DNA of 64,000 bases, taken from contig CAVYTF010000006.1 of assembly GCA_963771435.1 (NCBI GenBank), forward strand, positions 1 through 64,000, written 5' to 3'. This DNA comes from CAVYTF01 sp963771435. Its GTDB lineage: Bacteria > Bacteroidota > Bacteroidia > Chitinophagales > Chitinophagaceae. The position numbers and the translations under genes are program-made. The notes beneath the pieces were generated by a model that worked only from the letters and a program-made list of their open reading frames with translations, searched no databases and was not told the origin of the DNA. Shown here piece by piece: positions 35,297-44,126 of this stretch (within the stretch, counting starts at the first letter, position 1; every line of letters begins with the position of its first letter).

Positions 35297-35322
35297 TTAA
35301 GAATTTTGCCCTATCTCTTTAT
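35053..35322. repeat. Degenerate tandem array, strict 42-bp period, 7 units
   Basis: TTTACTCC or a variant starts at 35053, 35095, 35137, 35179, 35221, 35263 and (weak) 35305: every step is exactly 42 bp. The second half of each unit is one of two types: AGTATATGCCTAAC (35074, 35158, 35200) or TAGGAGTAAA (35116, 35242, 35284). The second type is the reverse complement of TTTACTCCTA, so some units can form hairpins. The frame at 35048-35362 (+) stays open and encodes a 14-residue repeat (LLLSFFKQYMPSMS type), a by-product of the 42-bp period. Confidence 0.85.
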
Positions 35323-35695
35323 TGAAAGTGATCCTTCGCGAAGCCGGCCTCAAATACCATGACAAAACTGTAAATACTGCTAATACCAACGGCGCGATCA
35401 ACTGTAAATGCCAGTCGTTGCAAACTATATGCGAAATAACAGCGCCGGTCATTGTAAAAAATATCCCTGCATAAGCCCATTCCTTCAACAATTTGAATTT
35501 GGGAACCAATATAGCTATCACTCCCAACATTTTCCATGCACCAATTATGGAAAGAAAATAGGCCGGGTAGCCCAAAACTTTAAACCCTTCAATAGTTTGT
35601 TTCAGTTGCAGGAACTGCACGAGGCCACCCGAAAAGATACAGAAAGATAAAATTCCTGTAATGATCCAGTACCAAATTAGTTTTCTTTTTTCCAT
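35297..35695 (-). CDS. DoxX-like membrane protein
   Basis: 132 residues with four helices; DoxX-like pattern GGLVQFLQLKQTIEGFKVLG, AYFLSIIGAWKMLGVIAILV, LKEWAYAGIFFTMTGAVISH and LIAPLVLAVFTVLSWYLRP. Members of this group accompany ArsR/SRPBCC genes in Bacteroidota; function uncertain. Last gene of ArsR-SRPBCC-SRPBCC-DoxX, 7 bp after the preceding gene. Its last codons overlap the end of the 42-bp repeat array. Confidence 0.85.
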   Translation of the reverse strand: MEKRKLIWYWIITGILSFCIFSGGLVQFLQLKQTIEGFKVLGYPAYFLSIIGAWKMLGVIAILVPKFKLLKEWAYAGIFFTMTGAVISHIVCNDWHLQLIAPLVLAVFTVLSWYLRPASRRITFNKEIGQNS

Positions 35696-35702
35696 TTTGA
35701 AT

Positions 35703-36188
35703 TTATTTTAAAGTGTTTAATAACTCCTGTAACCTGTTATGCGCCATATTAGCGCCCTGCTCCATTCCCCATTTCAGCATTGTATCCCTGTCCTTCGCCG
35801 ATCTGTAGAGGGTGTGTATGGTCAGCTTGGTCCTGCCCCCTTCCAGTTCTTCAAAAGTTGTAAATTCCAACTGTACATTGCCCGGTGTATATGCATTTTC
35901 AATTTCAAATGTTCGTATTATCCTTTCCGGTTCCAGCGCTTCATGTATCACCCCGTTAAAACCATAAGTTTTGCCTGAGCTGTCCGTAACAACAAAACGC
36001 CAACTGCCATGTGTTTTGCTGTCTAACTTTTCTACTACCATGGGGCTTTGGCCATTCCCCATCCATTGAACCAAAAGGGCCGGGTCTGAAAAAGCCTTAA
36101 AGACCAACTGTCTTGGGGCATCAAATTCCCGGTTGATGAACAGCTCCTGCTTGCCTTCTTCGGCTGTTATAGTGGTTTTATTTGCCAT
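35703..36188 (-). CDS. SRPBCC (AHSA1/START-like) protein
   Basis: 161 residues. START-like fold signature of the AHSA1 group: LFINREFDAPRQLVFKAFSD, ALLVQWMGNG, GSWRFVVTDSSGKTYGFNGV and the C-terminal helix TMLKWGMEQGANMAHNRLQEL. A hydrophobic ligand-binding cavity protein with unknown ligand. 20 bp downstream of a second SRPBCC gene, in the same ArsR-controlled operon. Confidence 0.9.
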   Translation of the reverse strand: MANKTTITAEEGKQELFINREFDAPRQLVFKAFSDPALLVQWMGNGQSPMVVEKLDSKTHGSWRFVVTDSSGKTYGFNGVIHEALEPERIIRTFEIENAYTPGNVQLEFTTFEELEGGRTKLTIHTLYRSAKDRDTMLKWGMEQGANMAHNRLQELLNTLK

Positions 36189-36208
36189 ACTGTTTATTTT
36201 TTAAGTTT

Positions 36209-36727
36209 TTATATTGTTTCCTCTTGTTTAATGTTTTCCGCCAACAACTCCTCAAGATTCGCAAGAGCCATAGTAAATCCTGATTCAAAGCCCATTTTAA
36301 TAATCTGTTCCATATCGGCTTCATCATTGAAACTAACTTCCACCTCTACTCTTGTTCCTTTAGCTGTTGCTTTGAACGCATTCTGCCAGTACATGGGATG
36401 AAACTCAGAATTTTTATTGCCTTCTTCATCACAAAAAGAACATACTGTGCTGAAACTATCGGGTTTGTCAATGGAGGTGAATTCTGCAATAGACCACATT
36501 GTTGTGCCATCAGGCCCTGTTGAGGAATAAAGCCAATGCCCACTAACTTCAAAAACCAAGATTTTTGTGGCAGCCTTCCATGGCTTTGGCATCCACCATT
36601 GGTCTAACAATTCACTTTCTGTCCATGCGCTCCAAACGCTTTGTACAGGCGCTTCAAATTCTCTTTCTATGAGGAGTTTTTTGTTTTGCAGGTCTTTGGT
36701 GACCTTTGTTTTGCTGTTATTTTCCAT
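36209..36727 (-). CDS. SRPBCC (AHSA1/START-like) protein
   Basis: 172 residues. Seen: KLLIEREFEAPVQSVWSAWT, ELLDQWWMPKPWKA, HWLYSSTGPDGTTMWSIAEF and the closing helix FESGFTMALANLEELLAEN. Diverged paralogue of the next gene. It overlaps the end of the ArsR gene by 11 bp, so the two are translated together. Probably a ligand-binding or stress-response protein under the ArsR repressor; ligand unknown. Confidence 0.9.
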   Translation of the reverse strand: MENNSKTKVTKDLQNKKLLIEREFEAPVQSVWSAWTESELLDQWWMPKPWKAATKILVFEVSGHWLYSSTGPDGTTMWSIAEFTSIDKPDSFSTVCSFCDEEGNKNSEFHPMYWQNAFKATAKGTRVEVEVSFNDEADMEQIIKMGFESGFTMALANLEELLAENIKQEETI

Positions 36728-37046
36728 TATTTTGGGTTTTTAAATTTTGTAAAACATTGTCTAATTGGTCAAACTTATCTTCCCACATTTTGGTAAAGGG
36801 CGCCAACCAATCTGCTACTTCTTTCATTTTATTTGGGTTGAAATGATAATAGATCTCTCTGCCTGACTGCTCCTGCTGCACCAACTGGCATTCGGTCAAC
36901 ATTTTTATGTGTTTAGAAACTGCCTGCCTGCTCGTATGGAAATGTTCAGCCAATGCATTAGGCGTCATTGCCTGCAGCGCGATCAATGCCAGTATCGCCC
37001 TGCGCGTAGGGTCTGCTATTGCCTGGAAAACATCTCTTCTTATCAC
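36717..37046 (-). CDS. ArsR-family winged-helix repressor
   Basis: About 109 residues. RRDVFQAIADPTRRAILAL, the HTH segment AEHFHTSRQAVSKHIKMLTE and the wing EQSGREIYYHFNP identify the ArsR group that accompanies SRPBCC genes. The frame has an ATG at 37106, but this lies inside the promoter and an operator. A GTG at 37046 gives the family-typical N-terminus (MIRRDVFQAI) and is chosen. It should bind the two inverted repeats at 37061-37105 and repress its own operon; no metal-binding cysteine pair is evident. Confidence 0.88.
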   Translation of the reverse strand: MIRRDVFQAIADPTRRAILALIALQAMTPNALAEHFHTSRQAVSKHIKMLTECQLVQQEQSGREIYYHFNPNKMKEVADWLAPFTKMWEDKFDQLDNVLQNLKTQNNGK

Positions 37047-37060
37047 TTTTATATATTTAC

Positions 37061-37109
37061 TTGCAACTAATTGGTTGCAAAAATACATGCAACAATTTGG
37101 TTGCACAAA
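37061..37109 (-). promoter_or_regulatory. ArsR promoter with two operators
   Basis: Read on the minus strand: -33 box TTTG (37106-37109), 20-bp spacer, -7 box TATTTTTG (37078-37085), matching the Bacteroidota TTTG/TAnnTTTG consensus. The spacer holds an 18-bp inverted repeat TGCAAC-N6-GTTGCA (37088-37105). A second copy, TTGCAAC-N6-GTTGCAA, lies at 37061-37080 over the expected transcription start. Two operators about 26 bp apart thus cover the polymerase site, and the GTG start of the repressor follows at 37046. Confidence 0.8.
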
Positions 37110-37323
37110 TATTTTTGAAAGTTTTTTTGAAAATATTTTTAGGGTACAATAAAGAGGCTGCGGCTATAAACAGTCAATTAAAACAAGAATGACCTTTGTT
37201 TAAAAAGAATTTAATAAATGATCGACTAACCATTCCAACACAAATATCTAAAGTCTGTTCATTATCATGAATTGAAACAACTCCTGTCAACGTCGGTGTT
37301 TTCCAAATTCATCATTTTTTATT

Positions 37324-37357
37324 TTTGATAACAAACAAAAAAGTCTTTTTACATTTG
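37324..37357 (+). promoter_or_regulatory. Promoter of the LRR protein gene
   Basis: TTTG at 37324-37327 and TACATTTG (TAnnTTTG) at 37350-37357, spacer 22 bp, slightly long for the Bacteroidota consensus. The expected start of transcription is near 37364, about 13 nt before the ATG at 37377. Confidence 0.6.
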
Positions 37358-37376
37358 TACTTGCTAAAAACCTGTT

Positions 37377-39755
37377 ATGAAAAAAATTATATTCTTTTTT
37401 TTTATTGCTGCCTCCGTTTGTAAAGTTTCTGATATTAAAGCCCAGGTAAATGTCCAGGATTCTTTAGCACTTGTGAACCTCTACGACAGTACCGCAGGTA
37501 GTTCGTGGTACATACACACAGGTTGGCTTTCAGGGCCTGTTAGCAGTTGGTATGGTGTAACAGTAATATTCGACAGGGTAACTAAAATTATTTTAGACAG
37601 CAACAATCTTGTTGGCCCTTTACCCTCTACTCTTGGCAACCTGTTTGAACTTCAGCAATTATCAATGTATGGAAACCAGTTAAGTGATAGTATCCCCCCT
37701 ACATTTGGCAATCTTTCCAACCTTCAATACCTCCAATTATCTAACAACCAGCTAAGCGATAGCATACCTGTGGTTCTTGGCAACCTTTCTAACCTTATCC
37801 AGCTAGACCTGGGCTATAATCAACTGGTAGGGAGCATCCCATCCTCTTTAGGTAATCTATCTAACTTGGAAAGCCTTGTATTAGGAGGTAATTTTGGCCT
37901 TGTAAACGGCATCCCAAATGCAATAGGCAATCTTACCAACCTTGTTGACCTTGACCTTAATGGTGATGTAACATTAGGAGGGGCCATCCCTGATACTTTA
38001 CGCAACCTGAAAAAGCTTCAAATTTTAAATTTAGGTATATCCCAGCTTATCGGAAATATCCCTACATGGCTTCCCAGTTTGCCTGTTCTTTCCCGTTTGG
38101 ATTTAGATTTCAATCGTTTAACAGGCGGCATTCCGTCCTCGTTGGGTAGTATTCCCAGCTTAACTTATCTTGATCTTAGCCTTAATTTTACTTTGGGGAG
38201 CCTTGCAGGTGCGATTCCTCCTGAACTCGGCAACCTGTCCAATTTGACGTATCTCAACCTTGCTGCTGATAATTTATCAGGCAGCATACCCACTTCTCTT
38301 GGTAGCCTTTCAAATCTTACTTATTTAGACCTGGGAGCTAATGATTTTGTGGGCACCGCCATACCTGCATCTTTTGGAAACCTTACCAACCTCATCACGC
38401 TTAGCCTCAACAGCGATTCTCTATCAGGAAGTATTTCGCAATTAAGCACCCTGCCCCATTTAAGTGTTTTAAATTTAAGCGTCAATGAATTCAATGTTGG
38501 CATACCGCAATCCTTTGGAAACCTCACTGCCCTTACACAGTTAAATTTATCAAATGATGAACTAACCGATACCATACCGGCATCCTTAGGCAATCTTGTC
38601 AACATGAAAACGCTATACATAAACAGTAACAATTTAACCGGAAACATTCCGGCTTCGCTTGGTAATATGGTTGCGGTTCAAACTTTTGAATTAAATGCTA
38701 ACCAATTAACTGGTAGTATTCCTGCTTCTCTTGGAAACCTTGCTCAAGCGAGTATTTTGGAGTTAGAGTACAACCAATTAACAGGTACTATTCCCGCCTC
38801 ACTGGGAAACCTCCCTAATATATTCATAATGTCATTAAGCGAAAACAAGCTGGTCAGCCCTGTACCCGCTGCATTGGGGCATTTTGCGGCAAATGGTTAC
38901 GCAGGTATAGGGTATAATATGCTCAACTTTGACAGCCTTGAACAAGTGCTTACCCTGCATCCTACGGGTATAGCAGATACCCCACAGGCGCCTATACCCC
39001 TGCATTTGAATGGTAAAGTGCTTTCAGTATATGCCGGAGGAACGCTTGCAAATGATACCTTTAACTGGTATAAAAACAATATCTTATACCAAACCATTGT
39101 TGGCGACTCTACCCTAACAGTTACTGATTCCGGCGCTTATTATGTGCAGGTATCTAATAAGATCATTACTCCTGCTTCCGGGCTTATCCTTAACAGCGAT
39201 ACATTAAGTGCGGGTTTCGTTACGCCCGTAACCTATACAAGCTTTACCGGCAACGCTGTCAATAACACCTCCCTGTTGCAATGGCAAACTGCCAATGAAG
39301 TAAATACAACCTGGTTTGTGGTGCAAAGAAGCAGTGATGGCACCCATTTCACAAACATTGGCAAAGTGGCCGCAGCAGGCAACCGTATCGCTTTGAACAA
39401 TTATTCCTTTACTGATAATGCACCCATACCCGGCGTTGATTATTACCGTTTGCAGGAAATAGATGCAGACGGCGCTTACAACTATTCAAAAACAATCGCC
39501 CTTGATTTTAAGAACTGCCTTGCGCAGGTCTATCCAAATCCTGCAACTAATATAATAAATGTGTATTTGCCATCCCTGACTACTGCTTCCAGCCTTTTGT
39601 TATATGATGAGCATGGCAAATTATTAATGCAACAAAATGTTGAAAGCAATAGCACTATTGAGCAAATGGACATTAGCAAACTACCTTCCGGAGCTTATTA
39701 TATCATCTGGCAGCAACAAAACACACAGCAGGTGTTGAAGGTAGAGAAACAATAA
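37377..39755 (+). CDS. Secreted leucine-rich-repeat protein with T9SS sorting domain
   Basis: 792 residues. Signal peptide (KKIIFFFFIAASVCKVS), then about 20 plant-type LRRs (residues about 60-525) of the form SIPASLGNLxxLxxLxL, for example GNLSNLQYLQLSNNQLSDSI. A beta-sandwich region follows, containing FNWYKNNILY and SSDGTHFTNIGKV, a fibronectin-like segment. The C-terminus is a type A T9SS domain: YPNPATNIINVYL, LLLYDEHGKLLMQQN and LPSGAYYIIW, ending KVEKQ. Likely exported through the type IX system and anchored or released at the surface, where LRRs could bind proteins or glycans. The amidohydrolase starts 4 bp after it, so both are probably co-transcribed. Confidence 0.9.
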   Translation: MKKIIFFFFIAASVCKVSDIKAQVNVQDSLALVNLYDSTAGSSWYIHTGWLSGPVSSWYGVTVIFDRVTKIILDSNNLVGPLPSTLGNLFELQQLSMYGNQLSDSIPPTFGNLSNLQYLQLSNNQLSDSIPVVLGNLSNLIQLDLGYNQLVGSIPSSLGNLSNLESLVLGGNFGLVNGIPNAIGNLTNLVDLDLNGDVTLGGAIPDTLRNLKKLQILNLGISQLIGNIPTWLPSLPVLSRLDLDFNRLTGGIPSSLGSIPSLTYLDLSLNFTLGSLAGAIPPELGNLSNLTYLNLAADNLSGSIPTSLGSLSNLTYLDLGANDFVGTAIPASFGNLTNLITLSLNSDSLSGSISQLSTLPHLSVLNLSVNEFNVGIPQSFGNLTALTQLNLSNDELTDTIPASLGNLVNMKTLYINSNNLTGNIPASLGNMVAVQTFELNANQLTGSIPASLGNLAQASILELEYNQLTGTIPASLGNLPNIFIMSLSENKLVSPVPAALGHFAANGYAGIGYNMLNFDSLEQVLTLHPTGIADTPQAPIPLHLNGKVLSVYAGGTLANDTFNWYKNNILYQTIVGDSTLTVTDSGAYYVQVSNKIITPASGLILNSDTLSAGFVTPVTYTSFTGNAVNNTSLLQWQTANEVNTTWFVVQRSSDGTHFTNIGKVAAAGNRIALNNYSFTDNAPIPGVDYYRLQEIDADGAYNYSKTIALDFKNCLAQVYPNPATNIINVYLPSLTTASSLLLYDEHGKLLMQQNVESNSTIEQMDISKLPSGAYYIIWQQQNTQQVLKVEKQ

Positions 39756-39759
39756 TAAA

Positions 39760-41124
39760 ATGAGCAGAACTTACTTCCTTTTCTCATTCTTTATCTTATC
39801 ATTCTTCTCTGGGAATGCTCAATATTGCTTTGAACACATAAATATTATTGATGTAACTAATGGAGACATTCTCAAAGACCAAACTGTTTGTGTACAGGGC
39901 AACCTTATAAAATCAATTTTTTCGCAACCTGTTAAAGACCCTTCATTGAAGGTGTATGATTGCACCGGCAAATTCTTAATACCGGGACTTTGGGATATGC
40001 ATATTCATGACGGCGGGGATAGCTCCACCCGCTATCAATATATTCCTTTATTTCTGGCTAACGGCGTTACCGGCATAAGGGATATGTGGGGCAGCGAAGA
40101 GATGTTGAAACTCAGGGATGACATCAATAACAACAGGTTCACAGGCCCACGTATGATAGTAGGAAGCCCTATCATTGACGGGGCTACTCCATTTTTTGAT
40201 GATGCCTTGTCCGCCAAAACTGAAATGCAGGGCCGCCACTATGTAGATAGTTTGTCTGATGCCGGCTATGATTTTATAAAAATATATTCCCTCGTGAGGG
40301 AACCCGTTTTCCTCGCAATGGCTGATGAATGCAGAAAAAAAGGGCTTCCTTTGGAGGGGCATCTGCCTATTGAGGTAGGCCTTGAAGAAGCCATGGATGC
40401 AGGTCAAAGAAGCATTGAACACAATTTCAATATCAACCGTTACCTCACAGGGAAGGAGCCTGCCAGCATAAAATGGGCTCGTCAGTATTTAGATACGGTG
40501 CATTCTACAAAAGATGTACAATTTATGGTTCATACGGAGCCTTTAGGTATTTCTGAAAAAGACTTCAACCTTCCCGTGGCAGTGCAGCAAAAAATGATAA
40601 AAAACAGGGTTGCAGTTGTTCCCACGCTCACTCTCGACGAGGGACGTAGTACAAGCGCCGATATAATGGCAAAGCGTACAAAAGGCCTGGAATACCTGTC
40701 CCCCCGCTTCGTCAAGTACTGGATGCGCCAAACCCCCGTTTTCCCTCCAGAATTTGAACAGTCTTTCGGGGCGGCTGCAAAATATCTCATCAACAAGGGA
40801 GTCCTCATTCTTTCCGGGACCGATGTAAATAACCCTTTCTGTGTTCCGGGGTTTGGGCTTCAGCAGGAATTAATTAATCTACATAATGCCGGCTTAACAA
40901 ACTTGCAGTCACTTCAAACCGCCACTATTAACCCCGCAAAATTTTTATATAAAGAAAAAGAAATGGGCACAGTGACAGCAGGCAAATTGGCTGACCTTCT
41001 TATACTGAATGCTAACCCCCTTGAGGATATCAGCAATACACAAAAAATTTATGCTGTTATTGTAAACGGGAAATACATATCTAAAGACGATATAGCAAAA
41101 ATGCTCGCTGCATTGAAAAAATAG
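39760..41124 (+). CDS. Secreted metal-dependent amidohydrolase
   Basis: 454 residues with signal peptide (YFLFSFFILSFFSGNA). Amidohydrolase family features: ENDS-type beta sandwich at both termini (FEHINIIDVTNGDILKDQTV; MGTVTAGKLADLLILNANPL), metal motif HxH in GLWDMHIHDGGD, further His in PLEGHLP and SIEHN, and the catalytic Asp in LSGTDVNNPF. The place of the usual carboxylated Lys is IKIYSL. Imidazolonepropionase/prolidase-like group; the substrate, probably a peptide or amide, is unknown. Directly downstream of the LRR gene. Confidence 0.88.
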   Translation: MSRTYFLFSFFILSFFSGNAQYCFEHINIIDVTNGDILKDQTVCVQGNLIKSIFSQPVKDPSLKVYDCTGKFLIPGLWDMHIHDGGDSSTRYQYIPLFLANGVTGIRDMWGSEEMLKLRDDINNNRFTGPRMIVGSPIIDGATPFFDDALSAKTEMQGRHYVDSLSDAGYDFIKIYSLVREPVFLAMADECRKKGLPLEGHLPIEVGLEEAMDAGQRSIEHNFNINRYLTGKEPASIKWARQYLDTVHSTKDVQFMVHTEPLGISEKDFNLPVAVQQKMIKNRVAVVPTLTLDEGRSTSADIMAKRTKGLEYLSPRFVKYWMRQTPVFPPEFEQSFGAAAKYLINKGVLILSGTDVNNPFCVPGFGLQQELINLHNAGLTNLQSLQTATINPAKFLYKEKEMGTVTAGKLADLLILNANPLEDISNTQKIYAVIVNGKYISKDDIAKMLAALKK

Positions 41125-41140
41125 GTTTTAATATATACCC

Positions 41141-42124
41141 CTACTGCGCAAAAGAAGTAACCGCCCACAATGCTGAAAGAGAAATAATTACCCAAAGGAT
41201 AACTCCCTGTATCAAAGGCTTAAAGCCCACTGACTGCAACACCTTTCGGGAGAGGCCGCAACCGATAAGGAAGAGTGTAACTGTTAAACCGGCCTTTGCA
41301 ACATCAACTATGTAACCACTATAATGCTGCACCAATGGTATATAAGTATTCGCCACTATCGCCAGTATGAACATCCCAATAAAATAAGGTATCTTTATTT
41401 TGCTTGTTTTATTCTTAAACAGCACCGTCGCTAAAAAGGTGACCGGTATTATCCATAATGCCCTTGCAAGCTTCACGGTGGTGGCTATTGCTAACGCAGT
41501 GGCCCCATATTTACTTGCCGCACCCACTACAGAACTTGTGTCATGTATCGCAATTGCGCACCATAAGCCAAACTGCGTTTGTGATAAATGAAGGCTATGG
41601 CCAATTACCGGGAATAAAAACAACGCGATGGAATTTAAAATAAAAATAGTACCAAGCGCTACAGATATCTGCTTTTCCTCTGCCTTGATAACGGGAGAAA
41701 CCGCCGCTATGGCGCTTCCGCCGCAGATGGCTGTACCCGCCGAAATAAGAAAAGAGGTTTTCCTGTCATTCTTCAGCAGCTTACCCACGCCGTAGCCGAT
41801 AAGCAAAGTGCCTACTATAGAAATGATGGTAAAAATAATGCCCTGCTCACCAGCCTTTAGCGCGCTTGTAACGTTCATTCCAAAGCCCAAACCAACTACT
41901 GACACCTGCAAAAAGATATGCGTAGCTTTATGGTTAAGGTGAAGATAAGGGTGCCCGATAAACTGCGCAATCACCAATCCCATCAACAACCCTATTGGCG
42001 GAGATATCAACGGTGATAAACAAAAAACAAATGCAAGCAAAAATATAAGCTCCCGCGTTGTGATGGCCCTGTCTAATAATCCCTTTTTCTTCTTTGGTTC
42101 CTCTTCCTGTAAATGCTCCTCCAT
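41141..42124 (-). CDS. YeiH/UPF0324 family putative sulfate exporter
   Basis: About 327 residues, ten hydrophobic helices. PSE-family landmarks: LMGLVIAQFIGHPYLHLNH, GLGFGMNVTSALKAGEQG, the re-entrant AGTAICGGSAIAAVSPVIKA, WCAIAIHDTSSVVGAA and TLFLIGCGLSRKVLQSVG. Annotated as sulfate exporters, although transport has hardly been tested. The start at 42124 (MEEHLQEEE) is preferred to the frame start at 42157. Convergent with the amidohydrolase, 16 bp between stops. Confidence 0.88.
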   Translation of the reverse strand: MEEHLQEEEPKKKKGLLDRAITTRELIFLLAFVFCLSPLISPPIGLLMGLVIAQFIGHPYLHLNHKATHIFLQVSVVGLGFGMNVTSALKAGEQGIIFTIISIVGTLLIGYGVGKLLKNDRKTSFLISAGTAICGGSAIAAVSPVIKAEEKQISVALGTIFILNSIALFLFPVIGHSLHLSQTQFGLWCAIAIHDTSSVVGAASKYGATALAIATTVKLARALWIIPVTFLATVLFKNKTSKIKIPYFIGMFILAIVANTYIPLVQHYSGYIVDVAKAGLTVTLFLIGCGLSRKVLQSVGFKPLIQGVILWVIISLSALWAVTSFAQ

Positions 42125-42442
42125 GAAGATATATTTGGTTTTGGCTGCAAATATCATTCATTCGTGGTTTGCTAAAGCACTATGCGATAAATGCCCTAAA
42201 ATGCTAAATATCTTTTTTATACAGTACAGATAGTGATGTAAAGAAAGTTTTTTTAATAATCAGCTAAGGATAGTTGTTTCTATTGAAAATATTTTAAAGA
42301 TGTTCATTACAAAGAATTTAAGTAATGTTGTATCAACTTAAGACATTATCACGTCTAATAAAACAAAGTAATAAAGCCCTTACCGTGATAGAAACACAGA
42401 AATGTAATTAATATCAATAAAAATAATTTAATACTATCAAAA
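42125..42442. other. Intergenic, very AT-rich, no gene
   Basis: About 320 bp between divergent genes; strongly A/T rich, like the GHKL gene that follows. No frame or repeat of note and no promoter consensus identified. Marks the left edge of a compositionally distinct segment. Confidence 0.35.
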
Positions 42443-44050
42443 ATGAGCACTGAACAACTAGATACAGTAGAATCAGGGATGCAAGTAAACGTTTGGGATT
42501 TAGTTTCACAAGTTATCGAATCAAGAAGGGACCCCAGAGATGTAATAAGGGAATATCTGAGTAATGCTTGCGCACAAGAAGTAGAAGCAGAAAATGTTCG
42601 GATAGTTTATTATAATGACCCCTCTTATGGTCCTTCTTTAGTTTTATCTGATGATGGCATAGGAATGAATTATACTGGAAATATGGAAAATCCTGGAAGG
42701 TTAGACCGATTTACTGCTGTGTCTTATGGAGGTCATGCCGGTTTAAAAAGTGATGAATTTGGACATAAAGGGCTAGGTTCAAAACTAGCACTTAATTGTA
42801 GACGACTAGAAATAAAAACAACTGTAAAAGGAACCAATAACAGCTATTTTGTTTTTATTGACGAACCAATGAAAACCTTAAGAGAAGGTAAGCAGCCTAT
42901 TTATAAAATGGTTGTTGGTGCAGGATTAGCATCTCATGGTACTGAACTAAAAATATTAGGTTATGAATATGGAGAAAGCTCATCATCGTTTGAAATAAAT
43001 AAACTTGAGCTTTATTTATATTTCAATACTATTGTTGGGTACACCCGGGACAAAAAATTGCCAAATTTTATTTTAAAAGTTGAAACTGAGGATAGAATTG
43101 AAGACCCTGGATTTTGTTTTCTTAAAAATCCTAAACAATCTGATTGGAAGACTTATATATTGGAAGAACCAATTGTTAAGAAAAAGGGTGACGGTAATAA
43201 CGCTGTAACGGTTACTCTAAAAGGAGGCTATACTCTTGAAACAGGTAACATGGAAATAACCAATGGGATTACTCTTCGCGCAGGTGCATATGGTCTTTTT
43301 TTATCGATAAAAGGCATACCATATGTTCAGCTAGATTTTAATGAATTCAGAGGAAGCTTTAGTAGATTGCAATATAAGTTTGTAAGGTTTGTTGTAGAAT
43401 GTGATGAGTTATTTTCTAATATGGACTTTGCGAGAAATACTTATTTAGAAAATGTGCAAACTGCTAATTTCGAAAAAGCATTAAAAGAGTGTTTTAATGA
43501 ACTATCTGAAAAAGGTGAATATAAAAACTTTTTAAAACAAGCTGAAGATGAAAATCAAAAAAACAAGCGTTTAAATATTGATAGAAGAAAAGACGAATTA
43601 GAAAAACCAGACCAGCAATTCGTGTATGTAAAAAAAACTAACCAATTATTACATCGGCTTCCGAAAAATGAACATGATACTCTAGCCTTAATGTGGAAGT
43701 TAGAAGCATTAAAATTGCTTCCTTTTGATGAATTTATAAGTCTTGAACATACTAACCTAGAAGGAATAGATATCATTGCAAATTATCGGGAAACACCAGA
43801 CGCATTCACAAACAAATATGCTCCCATAGAAGTAGAACATACTTTTGAAAATTTTTACAGTCATGGACATAATGCTAATCAAGTAATGGCCGTAATCTGT
43901 TGGGATGTAGATGACGAATCATACTATAAGAAAATTGATGGAAAGCCACATAAGCTTATTGCAACGATAAATGAGAAGGATGTACCAATTTATAGATTAA
44001 GCACAATTGAAGAGATTGAACTTAGGGATAATGCTGGTAGAAAGAATTAA
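42443..44050 (+). CDS. GHKL ATPase with C-terminal nuclease-like domain, putative defence protein
   Basis: 535 residues. N-terminal GHKL/HSP90-type ATPase: N-box REYLSNACAQE (N41 binds Mg), G1 SDDGIGM (70-75) and G2 GHKGLGSKLAL (107-117). The middle (about 160-340) is a beta-rich transducer-like part; 350-400 is a charged, coiled segment. The C-terminus (about 415-500) has GIDIIANY (D443), PIEVEH (E463, E465) and YSHGHNANQVMAVICWDVD. This spacing is like PD-(D/E)xK nuclease cores with E-x-E in place of E-x-K. Lower G+C and different codon use than its neighbours, flanked by gene-free DNA, alone in its transcription unit; signs of transfer. ATPase assignment secure; nuclease and anti-phage role are inference. 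Confidence 0.78.
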   Translation: MSTEQLDTVESGMQVNVWDLVSQVIESRRDPRDVIREYLSNACAQEVEAENVRIVYYNDPSYGPSLVLSDDGIGMNYTGNMENPGRLDRFTAVSYGGHAGLKSDEFGHKGLGSKLALNCRRLEIKTTVKGTNNSYFVFIDEPMKTLREGKQPIYKMVVGAGLASHGTELKILGYEYGESSSSFEINKLELYLYFNTIVGYTRDKKLPNFILKVETEDRIEDPGFCFLKNPKQSDWKTYILEEPIVKKKGDGNNAVTVTLKGGYTLETGNMEITNGITLRAGAYGLFLSIKGIPYVQLDFNEFRGSFSRLQYKFVRFVVECDELFSNMDFARNTYLENVQTANFEKALKECFNELSEKGEYKNFLKQAEDENQKNKRLNIDRRKDELEKPDQQFVYVKKTNQLLHRLPKNEHDTLALMWKLEALKLLPFDEFISLEHTNLEGIDIIANYRETPDAFTNKYAPIEVEHTFENFYSHGHNANQVMAVICWDVDDESYYKKIDGKPHKLIATINEKDVPIYRLSTIEEIELRDNAGRKN

Positions 44051-44126
44051 GTTTTCATAGCTACAATCTATGCCCTTATTAACTAATTGCGAATAGCGCA
44101 TTAATTGTTTTATTTTTTCCCTTCCC

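Noticed and set aside
35048..35362. 104-codon repeat frame as a gene
   Set aside because: Same reason; it also runs into the antisense of the DoxX gene.
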